7,830 bases of DNA, from the NCBI GenBank assembly GCA_903861235.1, contig CAIOTP010000252.1:1-7830 (forward strand), written 5' to 3'. The notes beneath the pieces are model-generated. The model searched no databases. It saw only the letters and a list, made by a program, of their open reading frames with translations, and was not told the origin of the DNA. The position numbers and the translations under genes were made by a program. Position 1 is the stretch's first letter; the number at the start of each line of letters is the position of its first letter. Positions 1 to 5,028 of this stretch are shown here, in pieces. Source of the DNA: an uncultured bacterium (lineage in GTDB: Bacteria > Planctomycetota > Phycisphaerae > Phycisphaerales > SM1A02).

Positions 1-407
1 CCGGCGATGAACTTGCCCGCCATGCCGGTGATCTGGCCGCTCACCGTGCGCGCCATCAGGCCCTTGGCCAGGCCGCCCGCCTTCAGGCCCAGGTCGAGCC
101 CCGGCGGCGCCTTCACACCCGGCTGGGTCAGGTAGTCGACCAGGTGCTCGTGCACCGCATCGGGGGTGCGCAGCATGGGGAAGCAGTCGACGAAGCGGAA
201 CAGCTGCACCTTGAAGGCCTCGTCCTTCATGGACCATTCCATGAGCTTGTCCGACCAGAACGCGGCGCTCAGCATGCTGCCGCGGTGGCCGCGGGCGCGC
301 TGCAGAAGATCCAGGCCCTTGGCCTGGATCAGCGCCTCGAGCACGCCGTCGGTGGGAACGGGTGCGGCGATGGGGGTGGCGTTGCGCCGCTTGGAGAAGA
401 GGCCCAT
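1..407 (-). CDS. putA: Bifunctional proline dehydrogenase / L-glutamate gamma-semialdehyde dehydrogenase, N-terminal part (partial)
   Basis: This frame runs off the left edge of the window; 135 complete codons are visible. PutA-type enzymes oxidise proline to glutamate through an FAD-dependent proline dehydrogenase domain and an NAD-dependent aldehyde dehydrogenase domain. Both catalytic domains lie outside the window. The assignment rests on the N-terminal helical region, which I recognise from bifunctional PutA proteins: a tryptophan-containing helix (FWSDKLMEW, residues 50-58), then KDEAFKVQLFRFVD (61-74), FPMLRTPDAVHEHLVDYL (76-93) and a Gly/Ala-rich helix ending MAGKFIAG (129-136). The ATG at 405-407 is the only sensible start: the protein begins with a short basic segment (MGLFSKRRNA). 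No Shine-Dalgarno is visible upstream, but a TAGAAT box lies ten bases before the ATG. The gene is separated from the upstream glycosyltransferase by a strong hairpin, so it is probably transcribed separately. A monofunctional proline dehydrogenase is less likely, because that family usually lacks this N-terminal region. Confidence 0.78.
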   Translation of the reverse strand, partial: MGLFSKRRNATPIAAPVPTDGVLEALIQAKGLDLLQRARGHRGSMLSAAFWSDKLMEWSMKDEAFKVQLFRFVDCFPMLRTPDAVHEHLVDYLTQPGVKAPPGLDLGLKAGGLAKGLMARTVSGQITGMAGKFIA

Positions 408-417
408 GGGATCGGCG

Positions 418-423
418 ATTCTA
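418..423 (-). promoter_or_regulatory. Candidate -10 box for putA (TAGAAT)
   Basis: On the minus strand TAGAAT, preceded by CC, ends ten bases before the putA ATG. It matches the bacterial -10 consensus at five of six positions and stands out in very GC-rich DNA. A transcript starting about seven bases downstream would have a leader of only three or four bases, consistent with the lack of a ribosome binding site. No good -35 hexamer is visible at the usual distance, where the DNA is already part of the long hairpin. This is an inference from sequence and spacing. Confidence 0.45.
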
Positions 424-433
424 GGGGTCGGAA

Positions 434-486
434 AGGGACGGGCCTACTTATCGGCAGCATGGCCGCCGATAAGTAGGCCCGTCCCT
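434..486. terminator. Perfect 22-bp inverted repeat, probable terminator of the glycosyltransferase operon
   Basis: Bases 434-455 and 465-486 are exact reverse complements (22 bp), separated by a 9-base loop at 456-464. On the minus strand the hairpin begins one base after the glycosyltransferase stop codon, which is where an intrinsic terminator would sit. The base of the stem is followed by only three Ts and then mixed sequence, so it is not a classic strong terminator. It may instead protect the 3' end of the mRNA or be a copy of a REP-like palindrome. The arms include an AT-richer core, CTTATC/GATAAG, unusual for this region. The hairpin is seen directly; its role is inferred. Confidence 0.6.
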
Positions 487-487
487 C

Positions 488-1966
488 TCACCGCCGGTTC
501 ACCGCCGCCAGCGCCCGCTCGTACACCGCATCCACCTTGGCGGCGGCGCCGTCCCAGGTGATGCCGCGGACCTCGAAGTAGCCGCTGTCCCGCAGTGTGC
601 GCTGCAGCGGGGGGTGACGCAGCACGGCCACGATCTTGTTGGCCATGTCGTCCACATCCCAGAAGTCGCACTTGAGCACGTTGGTCAGCACCTCGGCCAC
701 GCCGCTGGTGCGGCTGATGATCACGGGCACCTTGTGCCCCATCGCCTCGAGCGGCGCGATGCCGAAGGGCTCGCTCACGCTGGGCATCACGTAGAGATCG
801 GCGATGCCGAAGACCTTCTGGATGTCCTTGCCGCGCAGGAAGCCCGTGAACAGCACCTTGTTGCCGATGCCCATCGCCGCGGCCATCTCGATCATGCGCT
901 GCGCCTGGTCGCCGTTGCCGGCCACCACGAACTTCACGCCGTCCATCACGTCGAGCACGCGCTTGGCCGCGGCGATGAAGTACTCGGGACCCTTCTGCAT
1001 GGTGATGCGGCCGAAGTACAGCACCACCTTCTCGCTCTGCTTGATGGGCTCGATGCCGGCGGAGCGGGGGTCCAGGTCGACGCCGTTGTAGACCACGTCG
1101 ATCTTGTCGGGGTTGACCCCGTAGCGGTTCACGCACAGGTTGCGGGTGAGCATGCTCACCGTGATCACCCGCACCGCGCCGTGCATGCCGCGCCGCTCGA
1201 TGTTGTAGAGCGGCTGGTTCACGTGCTCGCCGCTGCGGTCGAATTCGGTGCTGTGCACGTGCACCACCAGCGGCTTGCCGCTCATGCGGGCGACCGCCAG
1301 TCCGGCCGGATAGGTGAGCCAGTCGTGGGCGTGGATCACGTCGAATTCAAGTCCGCGTGCCGCGGCCACGCAGAAGCGGGCGTAGCGCTCCGCCTCCGCC
1401 AGCAGGTCGCCGCCGTAGTCGGTGGCACGGGCCTGGAAGTGCTCGGCGCCGCGGCCTCCGGATTCGGGCACGGAGTCCTGCACCGCCAGTTCCGCCATGA
1501 GCGCGGTGCGCGTCTGCGGGTCCAGGTGCTCCGGCAGCCGCAGCACGCGGCGCATCTCCGCGGATTCCATGGCCACGCGAAGCAGCGCCTGCGACAGGCC
1601 ACCCGTGCTGCTGGCGTAGGGTGCGGGAGCCGAGATCGGCAGCCCGAGCATGGTGACCCGGTTGAGCACCTTGCGCACCCGCTCGATGGTCTCGTGGGGC
1701 AGCGTGGCCACCTCCGAGCCGCCGTCCACGCTCTTGACCTGCTTCACCGCGGAAGGCGGCGGCAGCGAGGGGTGCGCCGGCACCGACCCTGGGCTGATCA
1801 AGTTCACGTGGCTGGCGAAGCCCGACTGCACATGCTTGGGCAGCACGAAGGTGACCTCGTCACCTCGGCGGTCGAGCGCCCTGGTCAGGCCGTAGCAGGC
1901 CGTGCCCAGGCCACCCGAGATGAACGGGGGAAACTCCCATCCCAGCATGAGCACCTTGCGGGCCAC
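488..1966 (-). CDS. Glycogen-synthase-like glycosyltransferase (GT-B fold, GT4/GT5 type)
   Basis: The 492-residue protein is a retaining GT-B glycosyltransferase. The N-terminal half starts with a strand followed by GWEFPPFISGGLGTA (9-23), the counterpart of the KxGGL loop of glycogen and starch synthases, and contains IHAHDW (211-216). The C-terminal half has the donor-binding elements: FGRITMQKG (318-326, with R320 and K325), VVAGNGD (347-353) and the E-x7-E motif EPFGIAPLE (E399 and E407). These features suggest transfer of glucose or a related sugar from a nucleotide sugar to a growing glucan or exopolysaccharide in the cytoplasm. The exact donor and acceptor cannot be told; a GT4 acting on another polysaccharide is possible. 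The frame stays open upstream to 2074, but the GTG at 1964-1966 is chosen because the conserved first strand begins there and GAGGAG lies four bases before it. It starts one base after the upstream gene's stop, which suggests translational coupling. Confidence 0.85.
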   Translation of the reverse strand: MARKVLMLGWEFPPFISGGLGTACYGLTRALDRRGDEVTFVLPKHVQSGFASHVNLISPGSVPAHPSLPPPSAVKQVKSVDGGSEVATLPHETIERVRKVLNRVTMLGLPISAPAPYASSTGGLSQALLRVAMESAEMRRVLRLPEHLDPQTRTALMAELAVQDSVPESGGRGAEHFQARATDYGGDLLAEAERYARFCVAAARGLEFDVIHAHDWLTYPAGLAVARMSGKPLVVHVHSTEFDRSGEHVNQPLYNIERRGMHGAVRVITVSMLTRNLCVNRYGVNPDKIDVVYNGVDLDPRSAGIEPIKQSEKVVLYFGRITMQKGPEYFIAAAKRVLDVMDGVKFVVAGNGDQAQRMIEMAAAMGIGNKVLFTGFLRGKDIQKVFGIADLYVMPSVSEPFGIAPLEAMGHKVPVIISRTSGVAEVLTNVLKCDFWDVDDMANKIVAVLRHPPLQRTLRDSGYFEVRGITWDGAAAKVDAVYERALAAVNRR

Positions 1967-1967
1967 G

Positions 1968-2423
1968 TTACTCCTCGTCGCTCCCGGCCATGTCGCCCAG
2001 GTTGCGGAAGGCGGCCTCGTAGGCCAGCAGCCAGAGCACCACGCGGTCCATGGTGCGGCCTCGGTCGCCCTCACCCTTCACGGTGCTGCGGAAGACGTAG
2101 GTCCGGTCGTCGGCGCGGTAGTGCTTGGGCGCAGGAACGGGGCCTTCGCCGCCCAGCTCGACCAGCTCCTCCTCGATGAGTTCCTCCAGCGGATCGCCGA
2201 AGTGCAGCAGATCGGTCTCGATGCTCTCGCTCAGCCAGCGGTCGGCGGTGCTCAGGCTCACCACCCAGTCGGTGCCGTCGTGCTCCACGGCGTACCACGC
2301 GGGCGCGGCGGCGTCGCGGGCGTCGCAGCGGAGGCGGCCCGACAGCACCTGCACGGCGCCGAACACATCCTGCTTGCGGGCGCGTTCCGCCAGGCTCTCG
2401 AGAAAGTTCTGCACGTCGGTCAT
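1968..2423 (-). CDS. Conserved-looking acidic protein of unknown function, coupled to the glycosyltransferase
   Basis: This 151-residue protein is not one I recognise. It has no signal peptide and no membrane segment, so it is probably cytoplasmic. Visible features are an amphipathic N-terminal helix (MTDVQNFLESLAERARK, 1-17), a central part with alternating hydrophobic residues and tryptophans suggesting beta strands (WYAVEHDGTDWVVSLS, 43-58), a strongly acidic stretch rich in Glu and Leu (79-94), and a C-terminal hydrophobic helix around VVLWLLAYEAAF (128-139) followed by an acidic tail. The ATG at 2421-2423 is preceded by AAGGAG with a five-base spacer, which decides the start, although the frame remains open much further upstream. 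The stop codon lies one base before the GTG of the glycosyltransferase, and the last two Glu codons form that gene's ribosome binding site. It may therefore act with, or regulate, the glycosyltransferase; that is inference from context only. Confidence 0.8.
   Translation of the reverse strand: MTDVQNFLESLAERARKQDVFGAVQVLSGRLRCDARDAAAPAWYAVEHDGTDWVVSLSTADRWLSESIETDLLHFGDPLEELIEEELVELGGEGPVPAPKHYRADDRTYVFRSTVKGEGDRGRTMDRVVLWLLAYEAAFRNLGDMAGSDEE
1971..1976 (-). promoter_or_regulatory. Ribosome binding site GAGGAG that sets the GTG start of the glycosyltransferase
   Basis: On the minus strand GAGGAG is followed by TAAC and then GTG. The six bases also code for the last two glutamates of the preceding gene, and the TAA is its stop. 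This arrangement supports GTG at 1966 over upstream starts and suggests that ribosomes finishing the small gene re-start on the glycosyltransferase. Confidence 0.75.
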
Positions 2424-2428
2424 GTCCG

Positions 2429-2434
2429 CTCCTT
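2429..2434 (-). promoter_or_regulatory. Ribosome binding site AAGGAG of the unknown 151-aa gene
   Basis: On the minus strand AAGGAG lies five bases before the ATG at 2423. It is a clear Shine-Dalgarno sequence and decides the start in a frame that stays open far upstream. Confidence 0.75.
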
Positions 2435-2455
2435 GGGTTCCCGCCGGGGCGGAAG

Positions 2456-2461
2456 ATGATA
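2456..2461 (-). promoter_or_regulatory. Candidate -10 box (TATCAT) for the unknown gene plus glycosyltransferase operon
   Basis: TATCAT on the minus strand matches the TATAAT consensus at five of six positions in GC-rich surroundings. A start about seven bases downstream would give a leader of roughly 25 bases that includes the AAGGAG site. No convincing -35 element is seen. The box lies in the 108-base divergent region shared with prmC. Confidence 0.4.
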
Positions 2462-2519
2462 GCGAAAGCGGGGCCTCGCTCCGGAAGCCCGTTTGCACGG
2501 CGTGAGCGCCGCTTCCATC

Positions 2520-2525
2520 TAGACT
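2520..2525 (+). promoter_or_regulatory. Candidate -10 box of prmC (TAGACT), positioned for a leaderless mRNA
   Basis: TAGACT ends six bases before the prmC ATG, so transcription from the usual distance would start at or within a base of the A of ATG. No ribosome binding site is present between the box and the start. A TTGCAC at 2493-2498 resembles a -35 element, but the 21-base spacing is too long to be convincing. The same heptamer CTAGACT with the same spacing precedes the gene starting at 4967. Confidence 0.5.
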
Positions 2526-2531
2526 GGCTCC

Positions 2532-3470
2532 ATGAGCCGTGTGGCCGCCAACGACACCGAGGGCCCGTGGACCACGCGGCGACTGCTGCAGTGGACCACA
2601 GGGTTCCTGGGAGAGCGGCAGGTGGATTCGGCGCGACTGTGTGCGGAGCTGCTGATCGCCCACGTGCTGGAGTGCGAGCGCACGCGCCTCTACATGGAGG
2701 CGGACCGTCCCGCCTCGCCCACGGAGCTCGCTCGGCTTCGTGAACTGGTGAAGCGGGCCGGCGCGCAGGAGCCCGTGCAGTACCTGGTGGGTGAGACCTG
2801 GTTCCACGCCCGCAGCTTCCTGGTGGACCGAAGCACGCTGATCCCACGGCCCGCCACGGAGACGCTGGTGGGGCTGGCGGTCGACTGGGCCCGGCGGCGC
2901 GGAGCGCCGCTTCACATGCTGGATCTCTGCACCGGCAGCGGCTGCATCGCGGTGAGCGTGGCCTCCGCCCTCACCACGCCCCGCAAGGGTTGGGCCGAGG
3001 CGCCAGCGCCGCCGCTGGAGGTCTCGGTGGTGGCCAGCGACCTGGTCCCCGCCGCGGTGGATCTGGCCCGCCGGAATGCGGAGCGCCACGGCCAGTCCGG
3101 CCGGATCGAGGTTCGCGTGGGCGATCTCTTCGCCGTGATGCAGCCGGCGGAACGGGGCATGTTCGACCTGATCACCGCCAACCCGCCCTACGTGAGCGAC
3201 GCGGAGTGGGTCCAGTGCGCCCCGAATGTCCGCGATCACGAGCCGGTCACGGCGCTTCGTGGCGGGCCGGACGGGCTCCGTCTGATCGAGCCGCTGCTGC
3301 GGCAGTCGCCGGAGTGGCTGAAGCCCGGCGGGCGGCTGCTGGTCGAGATCGCCGCCTCGCAGGGCGCGGCGGCGCGCCGACTGGCCTCCTCGGTGAAGGG
3401 GCTGCGGGTGGAGGACGTGGTCAGGGACCACGAGGGTCACGACCGCGTGCTGGTGGTCGATCGCCTCTGA
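2532..3470 (+). CDS. prmC: Peptide chain release factor N5-glutamine methyltransferase PrmC (HemK family)
   Basis: PrmC uses S-adenosylmethionine to methylate the glutamine of the GGQ motif in release factors RF1 and RF2, which improves translation termination. The 312-residue protein has the full family layout. An N-terminal helical substrate-binding domain (about 12-80) is followed by the conserved PVQYLVGETWF (81-91) and IPRPATE (104-110). The Rossmann methyltransferase domain has the SAM-binding loop DLCTGSGCIA (131-140), the acidic residue D170 after a strand, and the catalytic NPPY at 217-220 followed by VSDAEW. Position 108, commonly Glu or Asp, is Ala here. A stretch of about 15 residues (147-161, rich in Pro and Ala) looks like a loop insertion. 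The ATG at 2532 fits the expected N-terminus and lies six bases after a -10-like box with no ribosome binding site. The usual partner prfA is not adjacent; neighbours are a divergent operon and a convergent signalling gene. Confidence 0.93.
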   Translation: MSRVAANDTEGPWTTRRLLQWTTGFLGERQVDSARLCAELLIAHVLECERTRLYMEADRPASPTELARLRELVKRAGAQEPVQYLVGETWFHARSFLVDRSTLIPRPATETLVGLAVDWARRRGAPLHMLDLCTGSGCIAVSVASALTTPRKGWAEAPAPPLEVSVVASDLVPAAVDLARRNAERHGQSGRIEVRVGDLFAVMQPAERGMFDLITANPPYVSDAEWVQCAPNVRDHEPVTALRGGPDGLRLIEPLLRQSPEWLKPGGRLLVEIAASQGAAARRLASSVKGLRVEDVVRDHEGHDRVLVVDRL

Positions 3471-3480
3471 GCGGCCTCAG
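3467..3480. other. Small hairpin covering both stop codons of two convergent genes
   Basis: CTGAG at 3467-3471 and CTCAG at 3476-3480 pair perfectly around the tetraloop CGGC. The stem contains the TGA of prmC and the TGA of the opposite gene. The genes are only six bases apart, so any termination signals must lie at or inside the opposite gene. The stem is short and no T-run follows, so a terminator role is weakly supported. Confidence 0.3.
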
Positions 3481-4967
3481 GCGCCGGCGGGGGCCTGCGG
3501 CGAGAGCGCCTTCTTCACCTCGTCGAGCAGCTGCTGCGCCTGGAAGGGCTTGAACAGGAAGCAGTGCAGTCCCTCCTGGCTGCTGCGCACGATGCTGTGG
3601 TGCGGGTCGTAGCCGAAGCCCGTCATCAGGATCACGGGCACCTCCGCGTCGGTGTCCTTGGCGGCGCGGAAGATCTCGTAGCCGTTGCGATCAGGCATCC
3701 GCACATCCGAAAGCACCAGCTCGAAGGGCGATCCGGCGGTCTTGGCCTTGTGCAGCGCGTCGATGGCCGCGGTGGCCGAGTCGAAGGGGGTCACGGTGGC
3801 GCCGTGCTGACCCAGGATGGTGGCGATGGCCTCGCGGATGCCGGCCTCGTCGTCCACCACGAGAACGCGGCGGCCCTGCAGCAGGTTGTCCTCGCCGGTG
3901 GGGCCCTCCACGCGGTCCACCCCGAGCACGCCGCGGAAGCCCTCGCTGGCCGCCTTCAGCCGCCGCTCGAGGGTGGCCAGGTGCCCCTCCAGGCGGTTCA
4001 GGCTCTCGAGCACCTCGCCCGAGGCCGCGGCCTTGGCGGCTTCGAGAGACTCGCGCACGCTGCGGACCGGCACGGCGATCTCCTCGCGCACGCTGCCGCT
4101 CACTCGCTGGTTGGTGGTGTAGCGCTCCACGATCAGCATGTCCAGGATGTTCAGGGCCATGGCCACGTAGCGGCCGTAGAGCTCGAGCAGGAGGCGGTCC
4201 TCCTCCTCGAAGGCGCGAGGGTCGCCGCTCTCCAGGTTGGCGGTGCCGACCACGCGGTCATGGAGCAGCAGCGGGGCGGTGAGCGCACACCGGCAGCCGG
4301 GCAGGCCCTGCATGTAGCGAGGATCGTGCTGAGGATCCCGGCAGAGCACGCTCTCGCCGGTGCTGGCCACCCAACCGGTGATGCCGTGGCCCTCGGGCTC
4401 GGCCTTCATCTGCTTGCCGATCGGCAGCGGCTCGATGCCGCGGTGGATCACCAGCTCGAGCACTCGGCTCTTGCGGTCGAGCAGGCGCACCTCGAAGTTG
4501 GCGGCGCCGAAGAGATCGCGCAGGCCCTGCTCGATCCGACCTTCGATCAGCTTCAGGCGCTCCGCCACGTTGAGCGGGTTCACGATGATCGCGTCCAGGT
4601 CCAGCAGCGAGGCGCCCGCGGCGTCGACCGCCTCCACGCGGTCCAGCAGGCGCTGTCGCGGGGACACGTTGACCAGCATGGCCAGCGAGCGGTCCGCGGC
4701 GGCGCCCAGCCGGCAGGCCTGCACCTCGAAGCTCCGGTTGCCGGCCCGGAAGCGGCGGCTCTGCATGCGGCGACCACCCTCGCCCTCGCGGAGGCACTCG
4801 CGGGCGGCGTCGGCGAACTTGCGCAGGGTCTCGGGATCCTGGGCCGCCAGACGGGCGCTCATCCAGAGGATCTCGCCCGAAGCGTCCACCACCCCGATGC
4901 CGTCGGCCACCTCGTCGAGCAGCGTGGCTGCGTCGAAGGTGCCTTCGGGTTGGATCCGGTGGGGCAT
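3477..4967 (-). CDS. PAS-like / GAF / degenerate histidine-kinase core / receiver-domain signalling protein
   Basis: This 496-residue protein looks like a cytoplasmic signalling protein. Residues about 11-105 resemble a PAS fold (GIGVVDASGEILWMS, 23-37). Residues about 135-275 form a GAF domain (GHGITGWVASTGES, 193-206; GTANLESGDPRAFEEED, 241-257). Residues about 285-345 are two helices resembling the HisKA dimerisation domain, but at the phosphoacceptor box the sequence reads REEIAVPV (294-301), so the usual histidine of SHELRTPL is a glutamate. No ATP-binding kinase domain follows. The C-terminus (about 366-488) is a receiver domain with all key residues: D372 and D373, phosphoacceptor D421, T449 and K473 in FKPF. 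It has no DNA-binding or enzymatic output, so it may act by protein contacts or relay phosphate. No membrane segment is present. The ATG at 4967 follows a TAGACT box by six bases and lacks a ribosome binding site. The gene is monocistronic and convergent with prmC. Confidence 0.85.
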   Translation of the reverse strand: MPHRIQPEGTFDAATLLDEVADGIGVVDASGEILWMSARLAAQDPETLRKFADAARECLREGEGGRRMQSRRFRAGNRSFEVQACRLGAAADRSLAMLVNVSPRQRLLDRVEAVDAAGASLLDLDAIIVNPLNVAERLKLIEGRIEQGLRDLFGAANFEVRLLDRKSRVLELVIHRGIEPLPIGKQMKAEPEGHGITGWVASTGESVLCRDPQHDPRYMQGLPGCRCALTAPLLLHDRVVGTANLESGDPRAFEEEDRLLLELYGRYVAMALNILDMLIVERYTTNQRVSGSVREEIAVPVRSVRESLEAAKAAASGEVLESLNRLEGHLATLERRLKAASEGFRGVLGVDRVEGPTGEDNLLQGRRVLVVDDEAGIREAIATILGQHGATVTPFDSATAAIDALHKAKTAGSPFELVLSDVRMPDRNGYEIFRAAKDTDAEVPVILMTGFGYDPHHSIVRSSQEGLHCFLFKPFQAQQLLDEVKKALSPQAPAGA

Positions 4968-4973
4968 GGGTGA

Positions 4974-4979
4974 AGTCTA
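4974..4979 (-). promoter_or_regulatory. Candidate -10 box (TAGACT), positioned for a leaderless mRNA
   Basis: On the minus strand TAGACT is followed by TCACCC and then the ATG at 4967. Sequence and spacing are identical to those of prmC. No ribosome binding site separates box and start. No good -35 hexamer is visible. It lies in the 61-base divergent region shared with the ABC transporter operon. Confidence 0.5.
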
Positions 4980-5002
4980 GGGTGGGCGCGGGGCGGTTTC
5001 CG

Positions 5003-5008
5003 TACACT
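5003..5008 (+). promoter_or_regulatory. Candidate -10 box of the ABC transporter operon (TACACT)
   Basis: TACACT matches the -10 consensus at four of six positions, including the key first T, second A and last T. It ends 20 bases before the ATG at 5029, giving a leader of about 14 bases without a clear ribosome binding site. No -35 element is recognisable. This is the only AT-richer stretch in the short divergent region on this strand. Confidence 0.35.
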
Positions 5009-5028
5009 CATCGACTGCCGAGACCCCC

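Noticed and set aside
434..486. The palindrome as terminal inverted repeats of a mobile element
   Set aside because: The arms are only nine bases apart, there is no transposase or cargo, and no flanking target duplication is visible.
1967..2074. Earlier ATG start for the glycosyltransferase
   Set aside because: It would overlap the upstream gene by over 100 bases and add a Trp/Pro-rich tail; the conserved first strand and GAGGAG site support GTG at 1966.
614..2179. Long open frame on the plus strand opposite the glycosyltransferase
   Set aside because: Its product is extremely rich in His, Ala, Gly and Arg with no recognisable motif, as expected from reading a GC-rich gene backwards. The minus-strand gene has clear GT-B motifs.
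2424..3440. Upstream extension of the 151-aa gene across prmC on the minus strand
   Set aside because: The extension is antisense to prmC and Arg/His/Gly-rich; the AAGGAG site places the start at 2423.
3564..4973. Long open frame on the plus strand opposite the GAF/receiver gene
   Set aside because: Low-complexity His/Ala/Gly/Val composition with no domain; the minus strand codes for well-formed GAF and receiver domains.
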